Positions 17,033 through 24,472 of a DNA stretch of 35,027 bases are shown one piece after another. The position numbers and the translations under genes are program-made. This DNA comes from an uncultured Muribaculaceae bacterium (GTDB taxonomy: Bacteria; Bacteroidota; Bacteroidia; Bacteroidales; Muribaculaceae). The notes beneath the pieces were generated by a model. That model made no database searches, was not told the origin of the DNA, and worked only from the letters and a program-made list of their open reading frames with translations. The stretch lies in NCBI GenBank assembly GCA_910578305.1, contig CAJTQH010000009.1, forward strand, positions 6,448 to 41,474, given 5' to 3'. Every line of letters starts with the position of its first letter. Positions within the stretch are counted from its first letter, which is position 1.

Positions 17033-18331
17033 TTATCGCACCCACTGCATGGGATCGTATGTGGTACTTCCTTTTCTGACTTCAAAGTGCAACATAGGTT
17101 TATTGCCATAATGGGTATCGGCCGCAACACGCCCGAGAATCTGACCTTTCGACACCTTGTCATTGACCTTTACAGCCAGTGACTCCACATTGTAATACAC
17201 CGTGATATAAGCACCGTGACGCACCATTACGGCATAAGGACCTTCAAGAGTCTGGAATATACGCGATACCACTCCGTCAAACACACATCGGGCACTGGCA
17301 CCCGCTCCGAGCACCACTTCGACACCCGTATTGTTGGTCTGCAGGCCGGTAGTGGGCTCCACTACCCGGCCATATTTCGACACCACAGTATATGAACCTG
17401 TGGCCGGAAACGGCATAGCCCCTTTGTTCTGACTGAACCTACGAGTAAGTTCTGCATCCGGATCATCGTTTCTGACCTGACTACCGGCTTTACTGCCACC
17501 CGAACTTTTACCGCCCGACTTGCCTGAGGCTGGCGATGACGACTTTTTTGACGACTTGCCACTGCTCCCGGCTCTCGACCGACTCTCCTGACTTATCATC
17601 CGCGATATTTCCGAATCTATGGATTTCAGACGTTTCTGCTCTGCCGCCAAAGCCTTTTCAAGTTGCGCACGGTCGCTGCGCAGACGCGTCACCATGCGGT
17701 CGGTCTCATCCTGCTTGGCTTTCAACTTTCGTCGGTCACCATCAAGAGAATCAAGCGATGCCTGACGACGGGTCTGAAGCGAGGCAAGCACCTGACGCTG
17801 ATTGTCTACTTCAGCAACAGCTCTGTTAAGTTCGCGAGTCTGACGCTTGCGCCACTCGGCAAATTCTCTCACATAACGCAATCGGGCAAACATTCGTGCA
17901 AACGACTCCGACGAAAACAGGAAGCCCAGCTCATTGTCAACCATATGCGAACCTTGCAAACTGCGCAGAGCCCTTATGTAACGAGCCTGAATATCCTGCA
18001 TACGCTTGTTGAGCAACAACATTGAATCAGCAGCCAGACGTATGTGATTGTCAAGCGAGTCTATAGATGCCTGAGTCTTCGACATAGCCTGACTGGTAGC
18101 TGAAATCTCACCTCTGAGCATGTTGAGCTGACTGAGATTGCGGCGAGTCTCAGCATCATTGGCCTTGATCTTACGCTTGGTCTCATTGACCTTCTTCTGT
18201 GAAGCTTTCTTTTCCTTCCTGGCGGCATCGACCGTACGGCGGCCTGTTGCCTCTGACGCTTCACCGGCCATCAGCACAAACAGAAGTGTCAGCACTATCT
18301 TTATCAAAATATATCGTTGTCGTTGTAGCAT
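17033..18331 (-). CDS. EnvC-like murein hydrolase activator with degenerate LytM domain
   Basis: A 432-aa exported protein. Residues 1-25 are a hydrophobic signal sequence. A long coiled coil rich in Lys, Arg, Gln and Asp (about 30-255) follows, then a Ser/Gly/Lys-rich linker (about 260-300) and a C-terminal LytM/M23 domain (about 320-432). In the LytM domain the zinc ligands are not kept: the HxxxD site reads NNTGVEV, and the HxH strand reads ITVYYNVES; only the last histidine, in LHFEVRKGS, remains. The domain is thus probably not a peptidase and resembles EnvC/NlpD regulators, which activate amidases during cell division. It lies 26 nt after the DUF4292 gene and 18 nt before the flippase gene. 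Confidence 0.88.
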   Translation of the reverse strand: MLQRQRYILIKIVLTLLFVLMAGEASEATGRRTVDAARKEKKASQKKVNETKRKIKANDAETRRNLSQLNMLRGEISATSQAMSKTQASIDSLDNHIRLAADSMLLLNKRMQDIQARYIRALRSLQGSHMVDNELGFLFSSESFARMFARLRYVREFAEWRKRQTRELNRAVAEVDNQRQVLASLQTRRQASLDSLDGDRRKLKAKQDETDRMVTRLRSDRAQLEKALAAEQKRLKSIDSEISRMISQESRSRAGSSGKSSKKSSSPASGKSGGKSSGGSKAGSQVRNDDPDAELTRRFSQNKGAMPFPATGSYTVVSKYGRVVEPTTGLQTNNTGVEVVLGAGASARCVFDGVVSRIFQTLEGPYAVMVRHGAYITVYYNVESLAVKVNDKVSKGQILGRVAADTHYGNKPMLHFEVRKGSTTYDPMQWVR

Positions 18332-18357
18332 AACTTACTTTTTCCACCCTGCATGAA

Positions 18358-19215
18358 TCACAATCCGGACATCATGCGCATTACATCGGAAGCCGGTATG
18401 CGCCTATATCCCCCCGGAATATCCAACTCCCGCTTTTTGACTTCCGTATTCCATTTAATTTTCGATATATTGTATTCAAGAGTGGCATCTATTCCGGTCT
18501 TGCCTGCCACAGCATTTATTTTCAAGTCTGATGCCACAGGTCCGAAGCCGGTTACAGCCGGATTTCCATAAAAACATTTTACCGGATCATGATCTCCGGC
18601 CTGCACCATAAACGACATAAGACCGTTCACATCACTGAGCGAAAATCCATACTCCAATTTGTCGGACACTGATTCCGGTATAAATATATAGTTTCCTGAC
18701 ATGCCCGTATCTATCTCTCCGGCAGTAATGTTTTTACTGACTACTTCACTCTGTCCGAGCACAAAGACCCTTCCAAGAAATAGATCCTGAAGATTTGAAA
18801 CATTGACAGGAAATCCGCCGAGAAATCCAGACACAGGTTCTGAAACATAACACTTGTGCATTCTGTCGACCATAGTCACCGAATCGGAAGTTGCCCACAT
18901 ACTGCACACCTCAAACCCCAGATAGCGCATCGAAATGTAGATATACTCACCACGCTGCATCTCTATTGAAGCGCCTACCGACAATTCCTTTGGCGAAGCT
19001 ATGCGCACTGTCAAAGGTATCTTCACGCGCTCCCACTCACCGTAAGACGCCACGGTCTGACGCAGTGCCACACGGGCATCCGACACAGAGATCATCACAT
19101 CTGGATTACCTGATGCAGTAGCATAAGTGCCGTTGCGCGAAATGCGACACGATGCCATGTATACCGACATCATGGCAACGACAAGCATATATAGAAGACG
19201 CATCGTCTTTTTCAT
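18358..19215 (-). CDS. DUF4292 lipoprotein
   Basis: A 285-aa lipoprotein of the DUF4292 family. The signal sequence ends in the lipobox MASC (Cys at about 23), so it should be attached to a membrane. The rest is mixed beta-rich sequence with no cysteine pair or catalytic motif: residues around 75-130 (IEMQRGEYIYISMRYLGFEV) and 225-285 (PVKCFYGNPAVTGFGPVASDL). The pattern of antiparallel strands is compatible with a lipid- or protein-carrying fold of the LolA/LolB sort, but that is a guess. Its start overlaps the TPR gene stop by 4 nt, and EnvC-like follows after 26 nt. In Bacteroidales this family typically sits in this order. Confidence 0.85.
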   Translation of the reverse strand: MKKTMRLLYMLVVAMMSVYMASCRISRNGTYATASGNPDVMISVSDARVALRQTVASYGEWERVKIPLTVRIASPKELSVGASIEMQRGEYIYISMRYLGFEVCSMWATSDSVTMVDRMHKCYVSEPVSGFLGGFPVNVSNLQDLFLGRVFVLGQSEVVSKNITAGEIDTGMSGNYIFIPESVSDKLEYGFSLSDVNGLMSFMVQAGDHDPVKCFYGNPAVTGFGPVASDLKINAVAGKTGIDATLEYNISKIKWNTEVKKRELDIPGGYRRIPASDVMRMMSGL

Positions 19216-20981
19216 TTGAAGAAAAATGTCTTAAATTTCACCTTACGTTGCAGCAATTCATTGTCAGGCGACAACTTTAGTGCCTGCTTCCAGAAATCAA
19301 GCGCCTCATCGGGTGCTCCGTCCATAAAATATATGTCGCCGGCATGTTCGAGCACATCGGCCGAAGAACCCTCCTCCTGATCGTCGAGTTCGAGAACCGA
19401 ATCTATTACTTCTCTTGCCTTGGCATAATCCTTACGTTTAAAAAGTACCCATGCGTATGTATCAAGCGATGTGGCATCTTCGGGCTTGGCCGCCACCACC
19501 TTCTCTATCAATTCAAGCGCACGGTCAAGATCGCGCCCTTCACATGCCAGATGATACGCGCAGTTGTTCATGGCCAGAAGATTGTCGGGGTCGATCTTCA
19601 AAGCTTTGTCATAATATACAAACGCACTGTCGAGCTGCCCCTTGGCATAATACACATCACCAATGGCCCCTACGATCGAAGACATCTGACTGACATCGGC
19701 GGAGTCCGCTTTCTCGGCAGCCTGTCCAAGATAACTGAACGCGCCATCGTAATCCTTGAGCTGAGAGCATGCCGCCGATGCAAGTTCATAAAAATTCACC
19801 GCATCCGGAAAATAATATATCGCATCCTTGGCTGTGCGGAGTACTTTGTCGTATTCATGCGACGAAAAGTACAGCGCACCCAGCATAGCCCATCGGCGCT
19901 CATCGTCGGGCGAGGCATCAAGAGCATAACTGATCTGTTCGGCGGCCGCAGGATAGTCGGATATTTCAGTCAGATAATCGCCAAACAGCAATCGCACACC
20001 TGATTCGTGCGGGTACTGATCGATGAGCATCTGAAACATGTCGGTTATGCGGCCGCGCTGTGTTGTGTCAGCCACATAATTGGCCACATAGTCATGCAAC
20101 AGTGCAAACTTTGTCTCATACTCCAGATCCGGCAGACGAAGCACCTGATACATCTCTCGGTCATAAGCCACGGTGTCAGCCGTAGATTTATAATAGTTGG
20201 CTCTCGAATAATAGGCCAGACCACTTGTGGGATCGAGCTGCACGGCACGGTCAAACATCACCAGAGCCGAATCAGGCATGCCGAGCTCCATATACACGTT
20301 GCCCATAAGCGCATTGTACTCGACCGACGACGGCGATGTGGCCAGCAACGACTTTACTTCGCGCAACACAGCCGCTGTATCGGCAAGCATCATATAATAC
20401 TGCATCTTGCGCATCGTGGTATTGATATTCGTGCCGCCCTCGGCATCTTCTATCTGCTCTATAACATCGATGGCCTTGCTGATATTCTCTTTTTTGCCGG
20501 TATATGACAATACAGAAGCATACGCAGCTCCCACCACAGATATATCGGAAGCATTTTCGTAAAGCATTTCCCACACTCTCACAGACTCATCATCATGTCC
20601 GGTCATTGACATAAGCGACGCATAAGCCGAACCGGTGCGAGTGTCCGATGGATTGAGATCTATGTAGTCGCGCATCATCTTAACACCACGCTCAAACTGC
20701 ATCGAATCGGCTCCGGCCGTCATTACCAGACGCACACCATATTCTTTTGCAAGATATTTGTCAGCGGGATTCAGATTGTAAGCGGCCTCGATAAGTTCGT
20801 AATACGAAGCTTCATCGTCCAAAGCTCTATATTTTTGAGCCTCAAGAAACAGATAGTCGGCTTTGCGGACATCAGATGTCGAATGTTTCCTGACAGGACC
20901 GGCATTTCCGGCCATAAAGCCAAGAGCCACGACTATCACAGCAACCGCCACACCTAATGTATTGAAATTTATTTTGCTCAC
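19212..20981 (-). CDS. TPR-repeat protein with N-terminal membrane anchor
   Basis: A 589-aa protein. Residues about 9-27 (VAVAVIVVALGFMAGNAG) form a hydrophobic anchor or uncleaved signal, so the rest should be periplasmic. The body is a long array of tetratricopeptide repeats, helix pairs of about 34 residues. Typical examples are NALMGNVYMELGMPDSALVMFDRAVQLDP, near residue 230, and GDVYYAKGQLDSAFVYYDKALKIDP, near 455. A final repeat is DIYFMDGAPDEALDFWKQALKLSP. Such arrays are protein-binding scaffolds. It is flanked by dut (20 nt upstream) and DUF4292 (4-nt overlap), suggesting a joint envelope role, but no partner is known from the sequence. Confidence 0.85.
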   Translation of the reverse strand: MSKINFNTLGVAVAVIVVALGFMAGNAGPVRKHSTSDVRKADYLFLEAQKYRALDDEASYYELIEAAYNLNPADKYLAKEYGVRLVMTAGADSMQFERGVKMMRDYIDLNPSDTRTGSAYASLMSMTGHDDESVRVWEMLYENASDISVVGAAYASVLSYTGKKENISKAIDVIEQIEDAEGGTNINTTMRKMQYYMMLADTAAVLREVKSLLATSPSSVEYNALMGNVYMELGMPDSALVMFDRAVQLDPTSGLAYYSRANYYKSTADTVAYDREMYQVLRLPDLEYETKFALLHDYVANYVADTTQRGRITDMFQMLIDQYPHESGVRLLFGDYLTEISDYPAAAEQISYALDASPDDERRWAMLGALYFSSHEYDKVLRTAKDAIYYFPDAVNFYELASAACSQLKDYDGAFSYLGQAAEKADSADVSQMSSIVGAIGDVYYAKGQLDSAFVYYDKALKIDPDNLLAMNNCAYHLACEGRDLDRALELIEKVVAAKPEDATSLDTYAWVLFKRKDYAKAREVIDSVLELDDQEEGSSADVLEHAGDIYFMDGAPDEALDFWKQALKLSPDNELLQRKVKFKTFFFK

Positions 20982-21001
20982 TTAATAAACAGTTTATCTG
21001 A

Positions 21002-21445
21002 TCACTTCACCCCGGTGTGGCCAAATCCGCCTTCACCCCGCTCGGTCTGACCGAGTTCGTCTACAGTCTGCCACTCCACGGTACTATAGCGTGTCACCAC
21101 CATCTGGCATATACGCTCTCCGTCATTTATAACAAAAGGTTCTGATGAAAGGTTGATAAGTATCACCCCTATCTCTCCACGATAATCGGCATCAATGGTT
21201 CCGGGAGTATTGACCAGTGTTATGCCGTGCTTAAGTGCCAGTCCGCTACGAGGACGCAACTGACATTCATAGCCTGCGGGCAACTCTATTCGTAGTCCGG
21301 TGGGCACCAGAACCCGCTGCATCGGTTCAAGAACTATAGGCTTGTCAATGCTGGCACGCACATCCATACCTGCGGCCGAAGGCGTGCCATAAGCCGGCAA
21401 TCGGTGATGCGACGAACTGACGATCTTTACTTTGACATTATCCAT
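21002..21445 (-). CDS. dut: dUTP diphosphatase
   Basis: A 147-aa trimeric dUTPase that hydrolyses dUTP to dUMP, keeping uracil out of DNA and supplying dTMP synthesis. All five motifs are present: AGMDVRA (25-31), PRSGLALKHGI (65-75), GTIDADYRGEI (82-92), GERICQMVV (109-117) and RGEGGFGHTG (136-145). The length matches the homotrimeric family. It lies in the minus-strand run between the small beta-barrel protein (23 nt) and the TPR gene (20 nt). The position of a nucleotide enzyme in an envelope-related run is conserved in many Bacteroidales, as I recall, and may reflect old operon structure, not shared function. Confidence 0.97.
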   Translation of the reverse strand: MDNVKVKIVSSSHHRLPAYGTPSAAGMDVRASIDKPIVLEPMQRVLVPTGLRIELPAGYECQLRPRSGLALKHGITLVNTPGTIDADYRGEIGVILINLSSEPFVINDGERICQMVVTRYSTVEWQTVDELGQTERGEGGFGHTGVK

Positions 21446-21468
21446 ACTACTTCAATACTTCGTTATTA

Positions 21469-22017
21469 TTAAAAACTGACTCCAAGACGCAAGCATGCCA
21501 TGCTGAGACCGTCGACATTATAATTCTCGTTACCGCGATAAAACGGTTTCATCCCATTATAGACATAACTCAGTGTGATATACGAGCGGAATGTACGTCC
21601 TGAAGCAAGATTGATGCCCACACCCGGCGATACATAAGCACAAGTCTGCTCCGATCCATAGCTTATGTTATTGAACGAAACACCTCCACGAAGATCCATG
21701 AAAAACAATGTAGGACGAGAACTGAATCCTGTACGGAATATGGCATATACAGGAAATGCCCGTACACTATTGCTCAACATCATGTTCACTTCGGCACCCA
21801 CACCAAGTACTTGAACCCATGAATTGCGATAGCCGAAAAATGCGTCAAGATTCACTGTCGACAGATCGTGACTCGTAAGGTCTATCGCTCCACCGATCTC
21901 CGCGCCCCAGGTAAAGTGAGACCATCCGGAAACCTTCGTGTTCAATTCTTCTGCATGCAAATTCAAACTCATGCCAGCCATGAGCGAAAGCATGAGTGTC
22001 ATGATTGTCTTTTTCAT
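21469..22017 (-). CDS. Small outer-membrane beta-barrel protein
   Basis: A 182-aa exported protein. The signal peptide MKKTIMTLMLSLMAGMSLNLHAEE runs to about residue 22. The mature part has alternating polar/apolar strands rich in aromatic residues and Gly (HFTWGAEIGGAIDLTSH, VNLDAFFGYRN, TLFFMDLRGGVSF, YITLSYVYNGM) and ends in LRLGVSF, a C-terminal aromatic typical of outer-membrane barrels. This is consistent with an eight-stranded barrel of the OmpA/OmpW/PorT-like sort. The start at 22017 is chosen over one 30 codons upstream, since only this gives a clean signal peptide. It overlaps prmA by 4 nt. Function is unknown. Confidence 0.7.
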   Translation of the reverse strand: MKKTIMTLMLSLMAGMSLNLHAEELNTKVSGWSHFTWGAEIGGAIDLTSHDLSTVNLDAFFGYRNSWVQVLGVGAEVNMMLSNSVRAFPVYAIFRTGFSSRPTLFFMDLRGGVSFNNISYGSEQTCAYVSPGVGINLASGRTFRSYITLSYVYNGMKPFYRGNENYNVDGLSMACLRLGVSF

Positions 22018-22883
22018 ATGATGGAATCTGATTGAGTAGATGTGAGAACAAGACGCATACATGCCCAGTTGTCGAGAGATGTCACGCCTTTCATGGTAAG
22101 GCCGCATGACAAAGCTCTCTCTTCCACCACAGGCACATCTGACATGTAAAAACCACTGAAAAGCACTGTCGCGCCCGGCTTCAGCGCCTCAACATATGCA
22201 GGTAAGTCCGATGTTATGACATTGCGATTGATATTGGCAAGCAGCAAATCTGCCTTCCACCCGATACTATTCAGAGATTCGGCACATCCGTGAACGAGTT
22301 CTATTTCAGGATGTCCGTTGAGGCGCACATTATCTATGGCATTGACATAAGCGGCCTCATCAATCTCCACCCCGGTCACTCTTTCAGCACCCAGCATTGC
22401 CGACAGGATAGCCAGTATACCGGTACCGGTACCCATGTCAATAACCGATAATCCGGTCATATCCATATCAAGTAGCTGCCGGAGTATTAGCGAAGTCGTA
22501 GCATGGTGTCCGGTGCCGAATGCCATCTTCGGATCAATGGTTATGTCGTATTGGCACTCTGGCACATCGGTATGGAACGAACTATGTATCACACACTTGT
22601 CGGCTACCACTATCGGTTTAAAATAGTTGCGCTCCCACTCATGATTCCAGTCACGCCCCTCAATCGTTACGGCATTCCACACCGCACGGCACTCAAAGGG
22701 AAGTGCATCTGAGACTTCAGACATAGATTCATCGTACAGCCCCGCCTTTATATAAGCGGTAAGTCCCGTACCATCCGGCACGAAACTTTCAAAACCGACA
22801 TCGGCCAGCAATGCGGCCAGCACATCGGTAATATCTTCATTGCAGGGGTCGAGGTCAACCCTCACCTCCACATAATCGTTCAT
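22014..22883 (-). CDS. prmA: Ribosomal protein L11 methyltransferase
   Basis: A 289-aa SAM-dependent methyltransferase that trimethylates ribosomal protein L11. The N-terminal part (1-90) is the L11-recognition domain. The catalytic part shows PKMAFGTGHHATT (118-130), the SAM-binding VIDMGTGTGILAI (147-159), GVEIDEAAYVNAIDN (171-185) and LLANINRN, the catalytic NxxxN-type loop. Length and motif order are those of PrmA. The stop overlaps the start of the small beta-barrel gene by 4 nt, so it is translationally coupled with it. It heads the seven-gene minus-strand run to the flippase. Confidence 0.94.
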   Translation of the reverse strand: MNDYVEVRVDLDPCNEDITDVLAALLADVGFESFVPDGTGLTAYIKAGLYDESMSEVSDALPFECRAVWNAVTIEGRDWNHEWERNYFKPIVVADKCVIHSSFHTDVPECQYDITIDPKMAFGTGHHATTSLILRQLLDMDMTGLSVIDMGTGTGILAILSAMLGAERVTGVEIDEAAYVNAIDNVRLNGHPEIELVHGCAESLNSIGWKADLLLANINRNVITSDLPAYVEALKPGATVLFSGFYMSDVPVVEERALSCGLTMKGVTSLDNWACMRLVLTSTQSDSII

Positions 22884-22955
22884 AGGCTAATTACTTTTTA
22901 TTGTTATAATGTGATGATTATTTCTTTTCTGCATGTGACAAGAGTCACTACCATT

Positions 22956-23225
22956 CTACTTTCTGCTTTTTCTGAACTTCCTCATTTTCGAGTATATCCT
23001 ATAGCCAATCAGAGCATAATCAATAAAACTCAAGTTACGCAATATCTTTCCAATAATTCCTTTGGGACCAAACCCGCTCACTCCGTCTTTCACCGAATCC
23101 ACTTCTTCCACCATACGCATTTTGGCCATCTCATATCTGGCCAGAGCAAAAGCTCTGCGATAGCGCAACTCGTCAATGTCGTAACCTTTGAAGTCCGTAG
23201 GATTGATATCTGGAATCTCTTTCAT
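22956..23225 (-). CDS. Conserved hypothetical protein, 89 aa
   Basis: An 89-aa basic protein with no signal peptide. An N-terminal acidic part (KEIPDINPTDFKGYDIDELRYRR) is followed by a helix with many Ala, Arg and Met residues and ends in a short hydrophobic stretch (FIDYALIGYRIY) and a basic tail KMRKFRKSRK. The basic tail and aromatic-hydrophobic stretch suggest a membrane-associated protein. It follows the holin-like gene by 22 nt and is likely in the same transcript. No family with a known function is recognised. Confidence 0.65.
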   Translation of the reverse strand: MKEIPDINPTDFKGYDIDELRYRRAFALARYEMAKMRMVEEVDSVKDGVSGFGPKGIIGKILRNLSFIDYALIGYRIYSKMRKFRKSRK

Positions 23226-23247
23226 AATGCAAATATGTAACTATTAC

Positions 23248-23583
23248 TTAAATGAACATTTTAGTGACGAATCGCGATATTGGATTAATGACAAGTGTCT
23301 TACGAAATGAAAACAACCCTATCATAAGCAATACGTATACACCGGCCACTATCAGGCAACTCCAAGACATGCCGATAGAAAGCGCTATCCATTCTGCCAA
23401 AGCAACTGAAAGGAAAAATATAGTGATCATGCCCAATAACAATCCGGCAAAACACACCACCAGCATTGCAAGAAGCATGGTGAGTTTTTCGGCGAATGTG
23501 AGCCGTGTGTACTCGAACTTCAATATCAGCAAATCTTTCAATCTAAGCCACATTGACTTGGCTGCATTCTCCTTCTCGTTCAT
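23248..23583 (-). CDS. Holin-like membrane protein (phage holin family / Holin-X type)
   Basis: A 111-aa protein with two clear hydrophobic helices (about 36-63 and 67-92), preceded by a charged N-terminus (MNEKENAAKSMWLRLKDLL) and followed by a basic C-terminus (RKTLVINPISRFVTKMFI). This layout matches the 'putative holin superfamily III / phage holin family' proteins that are widespread in Bacteroidales chromosomes, usually beside YtxH genes. No lysis role is shown for these. It is 22 nt upstream of the 89-aa gene and 208 nt downstream of the YtxH gene. Confidence 0.75.
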   Translation of the reverse strand: MNEKENAAKSMWLRLKDLLILKFEYTRLTFAEKLTMLLAMLVVCFAGLLLGMITIFFLSVALAEWIALSIGMSWSCLIVAGVYVLLMIGLFSFRKTLVINPISRFVTKMFI

Positions 23584-23791
23584 AAATGGATAGTTGAATT
23601 GATATTAATTGTCTGCCGTGATATTTGAGGCTACGCAAGATTTTTCAAATCAAGCACCGACCCGCAACCTGCTCCTTACGAGTGCGCTGCCGGGCGGTGC
23701 CTGATACTGTTTCGTCATTTTCCTGACTCTTGCGCCTGACGCCATGCATTGCATTTTGCCAGAGTCGCAAGCCAAAGCCTCCACGGATTTA

Positions 23792-23989
23792 TCAATCGTC
23801 GATATCGGCTGTCAATTGGGCCACAAGAGCATCTATTTCGCTTTCAGTACACAGAATACCTTTTTTCTGAAGGGCCTCCTTGATCTTACGGCGTGTGTCA
23901 GACCCCTTTTGAGGTGCGAACAATACGGCAACGCCGGCTCCTACAAGGGCTCCGCCCAGAAATGCGTAAAAGAGAGTGTTTTTACTCAT
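23792..23989 (-). CDS. YtxH-domain protein (65 aa)
   Basis: A 65-aa protein with a glycine-rich hydrophobic segment (about 5-24, FYAFLGGALVGAGVAVLFAP) followed by a basic, charged helix QKGSDTRRKIKEALQKKG. This is the YtxH pattern: a glycine-zipper membrane segment and a polar tail, with the FAPxKGxxTRxxI motif. The start is ATG at 23989; a TTG start three codons upstream is rejected. A second YtxH gene lies 77 nt upstream, forming a tandem pair with about 45 percent similar sequence in the shared motif by eye. YtxH proteins are stress-related membrane proteins of unknown mechanism. Confidence 0.75.
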   Translation of the reverse strand: MSKNTLFYAFLGGALVGAGVAVLFAPQKGSDTRRKIKEALQKKGILCTESEIDALVAQLTADIDD

Positions 23990-24066
23990 GACAGTCAAAT
24001 GAAATTACAGTTTAAGTTTTGATAGTGTTATTGAATTGTTAAGCTTGTTATACCGATGAAGCCGGA

Positions 24067-24270
24067 TCATGCGTTTTCCTGAAGCTGCTCCTCAAGTTCG
24101 TCGGCAAGCTGTTCAAGTTTGCTCTTCTTAAGAACGATACCTTTTTGTTTCAGAAATTTAGCGATTTCCTTACGGGTGTTCTCACCTTTATCAGGAGCAA
24201 ACAACAGTCCTACAGCAGCACCTACAAGTGCTCCACCGGCCACAGCCAATACAATGTTTAACGGTTTCAT
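24067..24270 (-). CDS. YtxH-domain protein (67 aa)
   Basis: A 67-aa protein with a Gly/Ala-rich hydrophobic segment (VLAVAGGALVGAAVGLLFAP, 7-26) and the motif DKGENTRKEIAKFLKQKG. It ends in a Glu-rich helix (LEQLADELEEQLQENA). It is the paralogue of the YtxH gene immediately downstream, with the FAPxKGxxTRxxI element in common. The tail of this one is more acidic than that of the other. It heads the minus-strand run of small membrane proteins (YtxH, YtxH, holin-like, 89 aa) upstream of prmA. No clear -7 element is seen in the 202-nt divergent gap to the hexosaminidase on this strand. Confidence 0.75.
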   Translation of the reverse strand: MKPLNIVLAVAGGALVGAAVGLLFAPDKGENTRKEIAKFLKQKGIVLKKSKLEQLADELEEQLQENA

Positions 24271-24436
24271 ATCATTATATTTTTAATTAATTACTCCTTT
24301 ACAACATCGCAGATGCCTAAAAAGATTTGCGAGGAGCATTCTTTTTTTCATCCGCACGTTGTCTTTACGGTGCTAAGTTAACATTTTCAGTCAAGGAATC
24401 CAAAAATTTACGGTTTTTTATTCCAAACTTATTACA

Positions 24437-24444
24437 TATCTTTG
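24437..24444 (+). promoter_or_regulatory. Promoter -7 element for the hexosaminidase
   Basis: TATCTTTG is a perfect TAnnTTTG, 28 nt upstream of the start codon at 24473. A T-rich stretch (24414-24419) lies about where the -33 element would be, without a clear TTTG. Confidence 0.55.
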
Positions 24445-24472
24445 TAGAATAATTAATCAACTCAATTATTCC

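Noticed and set aside
22935..22948. Inverted repeat GTGAC-AAGA-GTCAC upstream of prmA
   Set aside because: Only 5 bp, without a T-tract or second copy, so it is not supported as an operator or terminator.
23650..23754. A 34-codon minus-strand frame in the 208-nt gap between the YtxH and holin-like genes
   Set aside because: Short, Arg-rich, without promoter element or recognisable character. The gap also has a weak imperfect stem but nothing I can name.
14856..24270. Prophage remnant suggested by the muramidase and holin-like genes
   Set aside because: The two genes are about 8 kb apart with housekeeping genes between, and no structural, integrase or att sequences are seen.
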